Assembly: GCF_000817735.3 (NCBI RefSeq) | Contig: NZ_JTJC03000005.1 | Location: forward strand, 248,001-312,000 | DNA length: 64,000 bases | Origin: Scytonema millei VB511283 | Lineage (GTDB): Bacteria; Cyanobacteriota; Cyanobacteriia; Cyanobacteriales; Chroococcidiopsidaceae | Reading direction: 5' to 3' | Shown: in pieces, positions 45,351 to 54,874 of the stretch | How the letters are laid out: each line of letters begins with the position of its first letter | How positions within the stretch are numbered: the stretch's first letter is position 1 | Program-made: the position numbers and the translations under genes | The notes under the pieces: model-generated | What the model saw: the letters and a program-made list of their open reading frames with translations, nothing else | What the model was told of the DNA's origin: nothing | The model's database searches: none

Positions 45351-48107
45351 CTAGCGTTGCCGAGCCAAAGGTGACGATGATTTCAGCACAACTCGCTCGC
45401 CGTAATTCAATAACCTTTCCAAGGTTGTGAGGCGATTTGACCACACGTTGACTTGGTAAGAATTTTCTAACGCCTGCGATCGCATCCAATTTTTAAACTG
45501 ATTCTGGAAGCTATTCAACGCTGTTTTAGCTGCTGCTAAGTTACTCGCAGAAGGAGTTTGAGCTAAACGCTCCAAAGCAGTCTCTAAGTTTTGCGATCGA
45601 GTATTAAACTCATTCAGTGCCGTCCCCTTCAACCAAAGCCGCTCGTTTGCCAGCAAGAATTGCCACTCCTGGCGCAAGTTAGCGTAACGCGCCGCTGCGG
45701 TGTGGAAAGGCTGACGGTAAGGGACTGGTGCAGTCACTTTGACTTTTGTGCCTTGGGTGTTGTGAAAAACTTGCTGAAGGTCATCGTTGAGGTTTTCTAC
45801 AGCAAAGAGGGCGTAACCGCTCGCGGGTAAGTCTCTAACGAGCTGAATTTGGTCGAATGCACCCATCGTGGGTAAGTTCAGCAGGCGAATTCCTGGCAAT
45901 AGCAAAGCCGAACCGAGTTTGCTAGAGGTAATCCAGGGTTGAGCGAGGCGTTGAAAACGGTAAGAATCTAGAGCATAGGTCATCGGCACGATCAAATCTA
46001 CATCGCCGCGATTTGCCCAGACTTCCCAGTGTTGCTGCAACTTATGGGTGCGATCGTGTTCCGACAGGGGAAAGACAGCCACAGACATCACCAAATTGGG
46101 GCGCTTTTGCTTCAAGTAGCGGGAAGCTTGAGCGACAAAACTATCGATTTGTTGCGTGCGAAACTGCGTCCACCTTTGCCATAAATCGCGATCGCTCGGC
46201 TTAATTGTCGTTGGGTCTACGCCCGTCAGTTGTTGAAACTGCTGCCTTGCGGCAATTCCATAACCATAAGTCCGGTCGGCGCTGGGGTCTTGGAAAGGAT
46301 AGCGGATGTAGTCTAGTTGCAAACCATCCACGTTGTAGCGGCTGACAATTTCTTCGTAAAGCCGTAATAAATATTGTCTGGCGGCGGGGTTGGCTGGGTC
46401 TAAAAATGGTTTACCTTGACCGGGCGGAAATAAACTCCCGCGATTATCGTAACTCGCCCACTCGGGATGAGCGGCAATGACGGGTCCTGGGTAATCGTCG
46501 GGTAAATTTATCAGCTTATTATGTCTCTTGTTACCTGCGGCAAAAGTCCACACCCAAGCGTGTAACTCCATATTGCGAGCGTGGGCTAACTTCACCGCTG
46601 ATGCCAACGGGTCCCAGCCTCTAACGAGCGGGTTGGGTTGAGGTGCAATTTGACTGGGATAGATCGGATAGCCAGCGTTAACGGTTTCAAAAAAGATGGT
46701 ATTGATCCCAGCAGCAGCGAGGCGATCGAAAATCTTTGCTAATCCTTGCTCCGATCCCGCACGAATAATACTCCCTCGGTCTAGCCACATCGCTCGAATT
46801 TCCGGTTGAGCCGCATACTGCTCGACGGGGTAGTTTTGCCATAGCAGTGCTTGTGCCTTGTGCCACTGCTGACGCGCCCCCGCAAAGTCTTTTTGGGCGA
46901 TCGCCCGGGGTAAAGCCTTAGCAATTGCTTTCGCTTCTGCGACTGCCCTAGCTGCCGATTCTGGCAACGTCCCCAAAAAGGAGCCAGTTGTCGCCACATC
47001 TGTTGTTTCAGAGTTAACTAGCTGTGCTGTTGCATGACCATTACGAATATTGCTATTAAAAGCACGAGCTGCTAACTGAGCGCTTTCAAATCTGCCAATC
47101 AGATTATCTAACTCTTGTTTCAGGGCAAATGCCTGTACCCCATCTAAACCTGGTGGGGCAATTCGTTCAATTGCTTCATCAGCTGGGAGTTGGCGGTTGG
47201 TAGTTGACGGTTGACGGTTGACAGTTGTTTTTTGCTCCCTTAGCTCCCTCAGCTCCCTCAGCTCTCTTTTCCCCGGCTCCCGACTCGTGTACGGGCGGGT
47301 TTGCAAACCCGCCCCTACCGACTCCCTACTCCCTACCACCGCACCACTACAACTCTGCGGCGATCCCGTAGCCGACTCAGGCAAGGAAATATACTGACTC
47401 AAAGACGCTCTCAACCATGCGCGATCGAAGTCTCCTGGTGATACGTGACTCGAACCCCAACGCCAACCTAAAACCGTGGCGCGATCGCTTTTGACGACTG
47501 CGGCTTGATTTATTTGTGACTGCCAAATCGCGATCGGTCTACTATTCACACCAGTGGGAATGACAACTCCTCCCTGCACCAAACCATCATTTCCGGCTGG
47601 CTCCAGCCAATCTTTACTATTACCCTGTAAGGTTTGTAAATTGTTGGGAGCATCTAAAGGAAATCCCCAATACGCCCCTAAGAGCGAACTTAAGAGCTGG
47701 CGTACCCCTGGCTGACTCATACTTCCAACAGCACCACTGGCTATGACTTTGCCACCCTGACTCATCCATGCTTCTAAGGCAAGTGCTTGGTCAAAGTCAA
47801 TTTTCTCAACATTGGGTAGAAAGATCACAGCGCGATCGCTCAAATCGCTGGCATTTTTGACAGCAGCTAAATCGACGACGCAATAATTGACTCCCACCGC
47901 CTGTAAGCGCGAAGAAATTTCCGTCCACTGAGCAGCATTATCCTCGCTTTTAACTACAGCTAAAACTGCGGATTCTTCTGCGGCTGTAGCAGGTAAATAG
48001 AAGGCAAGAGGCAAAAGTAGAGACGCTAGTAACGTCTCTACTAAAAAATTCACAGACCTAGCCCTTACCAGGGTTGGTAAGACAAAAATATTAAAATTTG
48101 TAGGCAT
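45351..48107 (-). CDS. Family-10-like glycoside hydrolase (GHL10) with repeat-derived segments
   Basis: A 918-residue exported protein. The signal peptide (about residues 15-42) is partly encoded by a palindromic repeat (48017-48041). Residues about 45-230 resemble a Rossmann-like N-terminal domain. Residues about 264-300 come from repeats: VGAGLQTRPY from a 30-base palindrome, then RELRELREL and NRQPSTTNRQ. The catalytic module spans about 425-745 and matches GHL10 (DUF187) proteins: EIRAMWLDRG, VDGLQLDYIRYPF with its Asp, and VPMTYALDS. The final 110 residues are helical. Stop-start overlap (TAATG) with the radical SAM gene implies coupling. Confidence 0.82.
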   Translation of the reverse strand: MPTNFNIFVLPTLVRARSVNFLVETLLASLLLPLAFYLPATAAEESAVLAVVKSEDNAAQWTEISSRLQAVGVNYCVVDLAAVKNASDLSDRAVIFLPNVEKIDFDQALALEAWMSQGGKVIASGAVGSMSQPGVRQLLSSLLGAYWGFPLDAPNNLQTLQGNSKDWLEPAGNDGLVQGGVVIPTGVNSRPIAIWQSQINQAAVVKSDRATVLGWRWGSSHVSPGDFDRAWLRASLSQYISLPESATGSPQSCSGAVVGSRESVGAGLQTRPYTSREPGKRELRELRELREQKTTVNRQPSTTNRQLPADEAIERIAPPGLDGVQAFALKQELDNLIGRFESAQLAARAFNSNIRNGHATAQLVNSETTDVATTGSFLGTLPESAARAVAEAKAIAKALPRAIAQKDFAGARQQWHKAQALLWQNYPVEQYAAQPEIRAMWLDRGSIIRAGSEQGLAKIFDRLAAAGINTIFFETVNAGYPIYPSQIAPQPNPLVRGWDPLASAVKLAHARNMELHAWVWTFAAGNKRHNKLINLPDDYPGPVIAAHPEWASYDNRGSLFPPGQGKPFLDPANPAARQYLLRLYEEIVSRYNVDGLQLDYIRYPFQDPSADRTYGYGIAARQQFQQLTGVDPTTIKPSDRDLWQRWTQFRTQQIDSFVAQASRYLKQKRPNLVMSVAVFPLSEHDRTHKLQQHWEVWANRGDVDLIVPMTYALDSYRFQRLAQPWITSSKLGSALLLPGIRLLNLPTMGAFDQIQLVRDLPASGYALFAVENLNDDLQQVFHNTQGTKVKVTAPVPYRQPFHTAAARYANLRQEWQFLLANERLWLKGTALNEFNTRSQNLETALERLAQTPSASNLAAAKTALNSFQNQFKNWMRSQALENSYQVNVWSNRLTTLERLLNYGERVVLKSSSPLARQR
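47289..47318. repeat. Short form of the GTAGGGGCGGGTT palindrome inside the GHL10 gene
   Basis: GTACGGGCGGGTTTG and CAAACCCGCCCCTAC are near-perfect inverted arms, 30 bases and thus exactly ten codons, read as VGAGLQTRPY. It is the terminal inverted repeats of the 65-70 base family joined without their centre. Confidence 0.88.
48017..48041. repeat. Palindrome, GAGACGTT family (copy 2), inside the signal peptide of the GHL10 gene
   Basis: GTAGAGACG, seven-base centre, CGTCTCTAC. Translated within the hydrophobic core of the signal peptide as LVETLLAS. It is three bases shorter than the consensus length inferred from the other copies. Confidence 0.75.
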
Positions 48108-49435
48108 TACTTAATACAAGTATCGATTAGTTCCTCAACTCCCCTGACTGGGAGAATTGGGATATTTAATTTATGAGATAACTCTTCTACTGTCATATCA
48201 TCTAAAAAACAGTTTTCGCCATACTTCAGCATTACGGCAGGTAGTATGACTGCGTTACCTAAGTCTTTACCATATAAACCTTCTAATAAATCTTGTCCTG
48301 TGAGTAATCCGGTGACAGAAATTTTTTGCCCCCAATAATGACTACACAGAGCTACCATATCTATCCGCAGCCCATTTACTTGATTTAACTGTCGTAAAAT
48401 TGGTTGAAACGCTTTTTCTACGGCATTGCCAACAACCCAGATAAATCGGCGCGATGGCTCGACTCGCAGTGGTAGATGTTTGGCTGCACTAGCAAAATGT
48501 TTTAAAAATAGGCGAATTGAACCCACACCGTTATCGATTTGAGGATAATCTTCATAATGAGATTGCGGTGGTAAATCCTCCCCTGCAACCAAAAACCACT
48601 CATCTGCTAACCAGGCAAAGTTAGTGCCTAGCTGCTGGCGGAATTTCTGCTGCAAGGCTTTGACTTGGGCTATAACTTCGGCTGCTTTTTCTGGAGTCAC
48701 TGGGATTAACTCATCTTCATCTGGACGAAACCGCGTCAAGCCTACTGGTACGACAGCAACAGAAGTCACTGCTGGCACTTCCCCAGGATAGAATTTTGCT
48801 AAATCGAGCAATGTCCGTTCTAGATGTACGCCATCGTTAATCCCAGGACAAACAACAACTTGAGCGTGAATTTGCAGTCGTCGTTCTCGAAACCATTCAA
48901 TCTGCTCTAAAATTTGGGCGGCTCTAGGATTTTTTAGCAACCGCACCCTAATTTCCGGTTCGGTGGCGTGAACTGATACATATAAAGGAGACAGGCGCAT
49001 TTGTTCGATTCGCTGCCATTCCTTTTGGGTGAGGTTTGTCAGTGTTAGGTATGAGCCATAAAGAAAGCTAAGGCGATAGTCATCATCCTTCAGGTATAAA
49101 CTCTGTCGCTTACCTGGAGGTTGCTGGTCGATAAAACAGAACGGACAGCGATTGTTACACTGAATTAAACCGTCAAATAGAGCTGTTTCAAACTCTAGTC
49201 CTAAATCTTCGTCGTAGTCTTTTTCAATTTCAACCGTATAAGTTTTACCTGCCGCATCTAAGACATCCAGTTGCAGCACTTCATCAGCACACAAAAACTG
49301 ATAATCGATCAAGTCGCGGGGACGAGTATCGTTGATGGATACGATCGCATCGCCTGGTTCAAAGCCAATCTCAGCGGCAATGGAATCAGGCAAAACCTTA
49401 GAAATGCGAGCAGGACGAATAGTGATGTCACTCAT
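48107..49435 (-). CDS. Cyanobacterial radical-SAM protein with PDZ and DUF512 domains (TIGR03279-type)
   Basis: A 442-residue protein of a family common to cyanobacteria. The start at 49435 (MSDITIRPARI) excludes 24 repeat-derived residues upstream. Residues 8-60 form a PDZ-like domain (VLPDSIAAEIGFEPGDAIVSIN). The radical SAM cluster motif CNNRCPFC (CxxxCxxC) is near residue 105, with the SAM barrel following. The C-terminal part has a DUF512 region (TGLLTGQDLLEGLYG). The family resembles YtqA-type or TIGR03279 proteins with unknown substrate. Its stop overlaps the start of the GHL10 gene (TAATG). Confidence 0.87.
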   Translation of the reverse strand: MSDITIRPARISKVLPDSIAAEIGFEPGDAIVSINDTRPRDLIDYQFLCADEVLQLDVLDAAGKTYTVEIEKDYDEDLGLEFETALFDGLIQCNNRCPFCFIDQQPPGKRQSLYLKDDDYRLSFLYGSYLTLTNLTQKEWQRIEQMRLSPLYVSVHATEPEIRVRLLKNPRAAQILEQIEWFRERRLQIHAQVVVCPGINDGVHLERTLLDLAKFYPGEVPAVTSVAVVPVGLTRFRPDEDELIPVTPEKAAEVIAQVKALQQKFRQQLGTNFAWLADEWFLVAGEDLPPQSHYEDYPQIDNGVGSIRLFLKHFASAAKHLPLRVEPSRRFIWVVGNAVEKAFQPILRQLNQVNGLRIDMVALCSHYWGQKISVTGLLTGQDLLEGLYGKDLGNAVILPAVMLKYGENCFLDDMTVEELSHKLNIPILPVRGVEELIDTCIK

Positions 49436-49637
49436 ATCTTGAGGGGTGAGGAGCGAGGAGTTAGGGGTTAGGGGGAGAAGAACAGCTCGGGGAGAGTCGC
49501 GAATCAATTCAATTCACGCCCCACATCCTACACCCCACATCCTACACCCTACACCCCACACCCTACACCCCACACCCTATTACACCACTCACCAATCTCC
49601 ACTTTCTCTCCCTCACTCCTCACTCCTCACTCCTCAC
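49436..49637. repeat. STRR array of CACCCCA/CATCCTA units
   Basis: Dense low-complexity spacer: GAGTTAGGGGTTAGGGG, then ACACCCTACACCCC units (about 49510-49585), then CTCCTCACT units. It separates the radical SAM and uppP genes and encodes nothing. Confidence 0.75.
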
Positions 49638-50600
49638 TTAAACATTCGATAACACTCCAAACCCGATCGCCACTAAAATTGCTACACCAAAGGCGAGTCG
49701 ATACCAGACAAAAATCCAGGTATCCTGAGTTTGCAGAAAACGCAATAACCAAGCGATCGCGAGATAAGAAAAAATAGCAGATGAAATTACTCCGACAATC
49801 AAATTTAGAATTCCATCGTTGCCAAGTCCGACTTCTAGAGCGTCTTTCAACTCGACAAGCCCTGAGATTGCAATTGCGGGAATACTAAGTAAGAAGGAAA
49901 ATCTAGCGGCTTTGGCTCGCTGCAATCCTAGAAATAATCCAGCTGTGAGTGTAGAACCAGAACGAGACACGCCTGGGAATAAGGCGAGTGTCTGAGCCAA
50001 CCCCATCAATACGCCATCTTTAACCATCGGTTCGTTAAATTTGCGCTTGCGGTTGCCAAAAATCTCTGCTAGCCCCAGCAAACAAGACATGACGATGGAA
50101 TACACTGCGATCGCTGCTAAGCTACGTAGGGGCGATTTGTCAAAACCAGGATAAAAGATTTTAATCAGCAAGCCGAAAAATACGATGGGAATCGTACCTA
50201 AGAAAATACCCAATGCCGTGCCGAATTCTCTCGAACTGTAATCTGAGTTAGCAATTGATTTAGCGGTTCCGGTGACAATTTGCGCTAAGTCTTTCCAGAA
50301 GTACCATAGCACGGCTGCAAGGCTACCAAGTTGAATTACAGCAGTGTAGGCAATACCAGGATCTCCCCATCCAAGTACGACTGGTACAACTTTCAAATGT
50401 GCCGTGCTGCTAATTGGCAAAAATTCTGTCAATCCTTGAACTATTCCTAGAACGAAGGATTGAACCAAATTCATTCCAGAACTACCTACGGCTGTATCAG
50501 GCTGTGCGCTGAGAACCTTAATCGGTATAGCTGTTACTACTGCACCAGCAGCTACACCCAGCATCAGAAGTTTCAACATTTGACGTTGTAATAAAGCCAT
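49638..50600 (-). CDS. uppP: Undecaprenyl-diphosphatase
   Basis: Recycles the lipid carrier for peptidoglycan by hydrolysing undecaprenyl diphosphate. Start at MALLQRQ (50600) gives 320 residues; the family core begins at MNLVQSFVLGIVQG (50474), so an N-terminal extension of about 40 residues with a membrane segment exists. Signature motifs are QGLTEFLPISSTAHL (first conserved box with catalytic Glu) and LFPGVSRSGST (second box with Ser/Arg). Six or seven further membrane segments follow. A longer frame upstream is STRR-encoded. Confidence 0.92.
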   Translation of the reverse strand: MALLQRQMLKLLMLGVAAGAVVTAIPIKVLSAQPDTAVGSSGMNLVQSFVLGIVQGLTEFLPISSTAHLKVVPVVLGWGDPGIAYTAVIQLGSLAAVLWYFWKDLAQIVTGTAKSIANSDYSSREFGTALGIFLGTIPIVFFGLLIKIFYPGFDKSPLRSLAAIAVYSIVMSCLLGLAEIFGNRKRKFNEPMVKDGVLMGLAQTLALFPGVSRSGSTLTAGLFLGLQRAKAARFSFLLSIPAIAISGLVELKDALEVGLGNDGILNLIVGVISSAIFSYLAIAWLLRFLQTQDTWIFVWYRLAFGVAILVAIGFGVLSNV

Positions 50601-50885
50601 AGAAGTTAAGGGATAAGAGGTAGGGGGACAAGGGAGACAAGGAAGCAATTCTAGCCGCCAGTCACCAGTCACTAGCCACGCACCACCCGCTTGCTGACAA
50701 CTGATCACTGACAACTGTTAACTAATTTTCTCGCTACAGCATACCCGCAAACTGCAAATCAGGGGAGGGGTAAAAAAAATCGAAGAATAGATCGGTCAAT
50801 ACTCTAGCGGTTAGTACCTCCTACATACAACCGATCGCGATCGAGTTAGCATGTGAGGTGAGTAGGGGAAAGAAAAGCGATCGCT

Positions 50886-51437
50886 ATGTCTGTAACCAGA
50901 GTCAGTTGGACAATAGACGAGTACCATCGAATGATTGCAGCAGGGATTTTGGATAGTCGGCGCGTGGAACTCATAGAGGGAGAAATTGTAGAAATGCCAC
51001 CAGAGGGAGAACCTCACGCCTATTTCAGTAGTGAAGCAGGAGAATATTCGATCGGATTACTGGGCAATCGCGCCACAATCCGTTTAAGCAAGCCAATTAC
51101 ACTTTCTCATGACTCCGAACTCGAACCCGACATCGCGATCGTACAGCGGTTAGGGCGCGAGTATTTACAGCATCATCCTTACCCTGAAAATATTTTTTGG
51201 CTGATTGAATATTCAGATTCCAGTTTAGACAAAGATTTAGAAATTAAAAGTAAAATTTACGCTCAAGTCAGCATTCCTGAATACTGGTTAGTTAATCTAA
51301 AAAAGAGACAGCTTATAGTGTTCCGCGATCCTCAAGATGGACAATACGCTACAAAATTTACAATATCTGAAGGAACGATATTTTCATTAGCTTTCTCAGA
51401 TATAGCTATAGTTGTTAATTCAATTGTGAGCGTGTAG
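50886..51437 (+). CDS. Uma2-family (DUF820) putative PD-(D/E)XK endonuclease
   Basis: A 183-residue protein. Opening WTIDEYHRMIAAGILDSRRV and VELIEGEIVEMPPEGEPHA are typical of Uma2. SELEPDIAIVQR carries the catalytic Asp, and FWLIEYSDSSLDKDLEIKSKIYAQ the Glu-x-Lys-like end of the core. Cyanobacteria contain many Uma2 paralogs; their biological role is uncertain, and a nuclease is inferred from fold. The gene is a single unit. A second paralog at 54296 belongs to another subgroup. Confidence 0.85.
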   Translation: MSVTRVSWTIDEYHRMIAAGILDSRRVELIEGEIVEMPPEGEPHAYFSSEAGEYSIGLLGNRATIRLSKPITLSHDSELEPDIAIVQRLGREYLQHHPYPENIFWLIEYSDSSLDKDLEIKSKIYAQVSIPEYWLVNLKKRQLIVFRDPQDGQYATKFTISEGTIFSLAFSDIAIVVNSIVSV

Positions 51438-51445
51438 GTTAATTG

Positions 51446-53095
51446 TTATCTAACTGATACTGTTGCAGGTTCTAAAGCGGCTACTAACTTCACGTCAAAT
51501 TCTGTTTCAAATAACGCCTTTTTATAATCTAAACTCCACAACTCTAAAGCACAATCATCATTAGGTTGAGACGGAGTTAGATACAAATAAAATTCTTTTG
51601 AATCTGAATGGCGATCGCAACGCACGCGCTTAACTGCACCAATTTGACGGCGATCTAAAGCCACGGCTAAGCGTAGAAAAGCACTTAAATGATTGATAAT
51701 TTGCCGCTCGCGTTTGCTGGGTAAGTTGCGATATGAGTCGTGCTTTTTCTTCGGGTTACTTTTCCGGTGGTAACGAGCAATATTGGCAATAATTTCAATT
51801 TCTGTTTCGGTGTATCCTAATAATTCCCCATGTCGAATCAAGTAGTATGAGTGTTTGTGATGAGAGGAATGACTAATAAAGTGTCCGCAATTATGTAACA
51901 TTGCAGATGCCCACAGCAATTCTTGTTCTTCTAAACCCCATTGGTGCAAAATTCCTTGGGTTTGGTTGAACAAACTCATGGCAAAATGAGCCACGCGATC
52001 GCTATGTTCCAAGTTAACTTGATATTTCTGCGCTGTTTTGATGACACTCCGTTGCCGGATCGAACTTTGATAGCGCAGGCGATCTTCAATCAAACCGTGA
52101 GTCAGCATCCAGTCTACAATGATGCCTTCTCGCAGCGATCGCTCGCACACTACCAATGTCTCAGCAGCTAACAGTATCATCGCCTCTTGTAAGATTGTCG
52201 CCCCTGCCAGGATAATTTCCGAACGGCGATCGTTCATCCCTGGAATTGCTGCCCGTTCGCTGTAATTTAGCTTTCGCAGGCGATCGACTAATTGCCGCAA
52301 TTCCCTTAAACTAAATTCATACCCAGTCAAGGGAGACGGTACTGTACCCGTTTTTTCTCTGGCAATGATTGTTGCTACCGTTTCAATCGTGCCAGAAGTC
52401 CCGACTAAGCGGCAAATTTCCCCTGGCTGTAAGTGTGCCTGCAAGTCTTCTGCCGCACGTTCTAACATCCCCCGCACGTAAGCTTGGAGGTATTGATACT
52501 CACCGTTGCTAATCGGATCGGTAGTGATGAATTCTGAGGTAAGTCTGACAGCTCCAATTTTATTACTACTGAGAGAACGCGGTTCGTGGCTATCTCCTAA
52601 AATAATTTCTGTAGAGCCACCGCCAATATCAATAATTACATGGGGTTGGTTGTTAAATTCCATCCCCGACAACACGCCAAGATAAATGCGACGGGCTTCT
52701 TCATACCCAGAAATTAAGTCAACATTTAAACCGATTTCTTCTCTGACTTGGTGTAAAAACTCGCGTCCGTTAGGTGCTTCGCGGACAGCGCTCGTCGCTA
52801 CAGCAATAATAGAATCAGCGTTGCAGCTCTTGGCAATGTCTTGAAAACGGCGTAATGTGGCGATCGCCCTTGCCATCACCTCTGGTTTCAATTCTCCCGT
52901 TTCTGGGTTGCGATCGCCTAGCCTGACAGTTTCTTTTTCTCTAGTAATGATGGTAAAAGCTGGTAGTTTCGGCTCTATGCTGACTACTACCATATGCAAA
53001 GAGTTTGTCCCCATATCGATCGCCGCGAGGATCTGCTCTTGCTCTACAATTTGAGCGGGGATACTCTGCCAGCTAGTGAAAACAGAATCAACCAT
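51446..53095 (-). CDS. ppx: Ppx/GppA phosphatase with HD domain (exopolyphosphatase)
   Basis: A 549-residue exopolyphosphatase/guanosine pentaphosphatase family protein. The actin-like ATPase fold starts at ILAAIDMGTNSLHMVV, with VATSAVREAPNG, VIIDIGGGSTEII (phosphate-binding loops) and GTSGTIETVA. After residue 320 follows an HD-type domain including LWASAMLHNCGHFISHSSHH. It shortens inorganic polyphosphate or hydrolyses pppGpp. Divergent to the plastoquinone prenyltransferase gene with a 144-base spacer. Confidence 0.93.
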   Translation of the reverse strand: MVDSVFTSWQSIPAQIVEQEQILAAIDMGTNSLHMVVVSIEPKLPAFTIITREKETVRLGDRNPETGELKPEVMARAIATLRRFQDIAKSCNADSIIAVATSAVREAPNGREFLHQVREEIGLNVDLISGYEEARRIYLGVLSGMEFNNQPHVIIDIGGGSTEIILGDSHEPRSLSSNKIGAVRLTSEFITTDPISNGEYQYLQAYVRGMLERAAEDLQAHLQPGEICRLVGTSGTIETVATIIAREKTGTVPSPLTGYEFSLRELRQLVDRLRKLNYSERAAIPGMNDRRSEIILAGATILQEAMILLAAETLVVCERSLREGIIVDWMLTHGLIEDRLRYQSSIRQRSVIKTAQKYQVNLEHSDRVAHFAMSLFNQTQGILHQWGLEEQELLWASAMLHNCGHFISHSSHHKHSYYLIRHGELLGYTETEIEIIANIARYHRKSNPKKKHDSYRNLPSKRERQIINHLSAFLRLAVALDRRQIGAVKRVRCDRHSDSKEFYLYLTPSQPNDDCALELWSLDYKKALFETEFDVKLVAALEPATVSVR

Positions 53096-53239
53096 CTAAA
53101 TTTACTGGTAATTAACGGCAACAACTGAACGGCAATTATTTAGATGAAGTTATTGAGGTTTTTCTACCCAAACTTCGCGCTATTCTAATTAGGGAAAAAG
53201 ATACGAACCATTACATCTGCCTATAGTTACCATTTTTCC

Positions 53240-54127
53240 ATGAATACGATCGCACCACAACAGAGTTCCGAACCAACCTGGCTAAAAATTATCCGACTGT
53301 TACGCTGGGATAAGCCAGAAGGACGTTTAATTTTAATGATTCCCGCTCTGTGGGCGGTGTTTTTAGCAGCTAGAGCGACTCCACCCTTACTACTAGTAGG
53401 AGTCATCGTCTTGGGGACTTTTGCCACCAGTGCTGCTGGCTGCGTAGCGAACGATCTTTGGGATCGAAACATCGATCCGCAAGTAGAAAGGACTCGCAAT
53501 CGTCCGCTTGCTTCCCGCGCTTTATCTATCCGAGTAGGAATTGTAGTTGGTTGCGTTGCTTTAGTTTGTGCTTTTATTTTGTCTTTGTACTTAAACCAAT
53601 TATCGTTTTGGTTGTGTGTCGCCGCCGTACCCGTCATTTTGCTTTATCCAGGGGCAAAGCGAGTATTTCCCGTCCCTCAGTTGGTGTTATCTATTGCCTG
53701 GGGTTTTGGTGTATTAATTAGCTGGAGTGCCGTCACGGGAAGTTTAGATCGGGCGACTTGGCTGCTGTGGGGCGCAACTTTATGCTGGACGCTAGGATTT
53801 GATACAGTTTATGCGATGAGCGATCGCGAGGATGACAAGCGCATCGGTGTGAATTCTAGTGCTTTATTTTTCGGTAAATACGCCCCAGAAGCGATCGCGG
53901 TTTTCTTTGCTGGTACTGTGTTTTTACTTGCTTGGCTAGGGGTAGTCATGCACCTACATCTAGGTTTTTGGCTTACCCTAGTCTTGGCTACATCTGGCTG
54001 GATTTGGCAATACACTCGGTTACGCAATCCACAGTTACCGAATCCTGCTTACGGAGAAATGTTTCGTCAGAATGTTTGGTTGGGTTTTCTGCTACTTGGG
54101 GGAATGATTGCCGGGATTTTGATTTGA
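53240..54127 (+). CDS. ubiA: 4-hydroxybenzoate solanesyltransferase (plastoquinone synthesis)
   Basis: A 295-residue polytopic UbiA-family prenyltransferase. The two magnesium/diphosphate motifs are visible: GCVANDLWDRNIDPQVERTR (NDxxDxxxD) and TVYAMSDREDDKRIGVNS (second Asp-rich box). RWDKPEGRLILMIPALWAVF is the typical start, and eight or nine membrane helices follow. In cyanobacteria this enzyme attaches the solanesyl tail to 4-hydroxybenzoate for plastoquinone-9. Monocistronic, divergent from ppx. Confidence 0.92.
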   Translation: MNTIAPQQSSEPTWLKIIRLLRWDKPEGRLILMIPALWAVFLAARATPPLLLVGVIVLGTFATSAAGCVANDLWDRNIDPQVERTRNRPLASRALSIRVGIVVGCVALVCAFILSLYLNQLSFWLCVAAVPVILLYPGAKRVFPVPQLVLSIAWGFGVLISWSAVTGSLDRATWLLWGATLCWTLGFDTVYAMSDREDDKRIGVNSSALFFGKYAPEAIAVFFAGTVFLLAWLGVVMHLHLGFWLTLVLATSGWIWQYTRLRNPQLPNPAYGEMFRQNVWLGFLLLGGMIAGILI

Positions 54128-54151
54128 TAACCCCATGCGCAACCGATCTAC

Positions 54152-54287
54152 TGCCCCCTTTTTAAGGGGGTTGGGGGATCGCAGAACTACGCCACTTACG
54201 AGAGATCTCTTTTTAAGGGGGTTGGGGAATCGCAGAACTACGCCACTTACGGAAGATCCCCCCTAGCCCCCCTTGAAGAAGGGGGGA
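54152..54287. repeat. GATCCCCC-family region, tandem 51-base units
   Basis: A unit TTTTTAAGGGGGTTGGGG followed by ATCGCAGAACTACGCCACTTAC occurs twice with a 51-base period (54159 and 54210). It ends in GATCCCCCCTAGCCCCCC. It lies between ubiA and the convergent Uma2 gene and could form strong hairpins in the 3' ends of both transcripts. Confidence 0.85.
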
Positions 54288-54295
54288 ACAAAAAA

Positions 54296-54874
54296 CTATT
54301 GACTTGTGGTGAAGGTGACATCCTCGTAAAGTGCTTCTAAGGTTGACTCAAAACCAATACTATCGAGGCGAAATGTTGTCTGCTGTGGCGTGTAAGACTG
54401 CAATACCCATAGCCCTTGCTCGTTACGACGAAAGCACTCGACTCGCTGCCGCTTGGTGTTAACTAGGACGTACTCGCGGAGGCTTTCTAGTTCTTGATAA
54501 TCAAAAAACTTGTCACCGCGATCGAAAGCTTCGGTAGAATCGGACAAGACTTCGACAATCAGACTAGGAAAACACTTGTAAGTAGAGGTTTCGCGATCGC
54601 GCGGATCGCAAGTCACCATGACATCGGGATAGTAGAATCGATTCAGCGATTCGATCCGTGCTTTCATGTCAGCAATATAGGCACGGCAACCGGAACCTCG
54701 AACATGGCTGCGAAGAAGCGTAGCAAGGTTAAGGGCGATGGTAACGTGGGAATCGCTTGCCCCAGCCATAGCGTAGACTTGCCCATCAACATATTCGTGC
54801 TTGATGTTGCTCGCATCCTCCAGTTGGAGGTATTCGTCGGGGGTGAGGTAGGACTGTTGGGGGGAAGCAATCAT
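54296..54874 (-). CDS. Uma2-family (DUF820) putative endonuclease, second paralog
   Basis: A 192-residue Uma2 protein. LTPDEYLQLEDASNIKHEYV, DGQVYAMAGASDSHVTIALN, RFYYPDVMVTCDPRD (catalytic Asp) and PSLIVEVLSDSTEAFDRGDK with FDYQ form the core. It belongs to the subgroup with an HEYVDG motif. The gene ends 9 bases from the GATCCCCC repeat region. Function of Uma2 proteins is not established. Confidence 0.88.
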   Translation of the reverse strand: MIASPQQSYLTPDEYLQLEDASNIKHEYVDGQVYAMAGASDSHVTIALNLATLLRSHVRGSGCRAYIADMKARIESLNRFYYPDVMVTCDPRDRETSTYKCFPSLIVEVLSDSTEAFDRGDKFFDYQELESLREYVLVNTKRQRVECFRRNEQGLWVLQSYTPQQTTFRLDSIGFESTLEALYEDVTFTTSQ

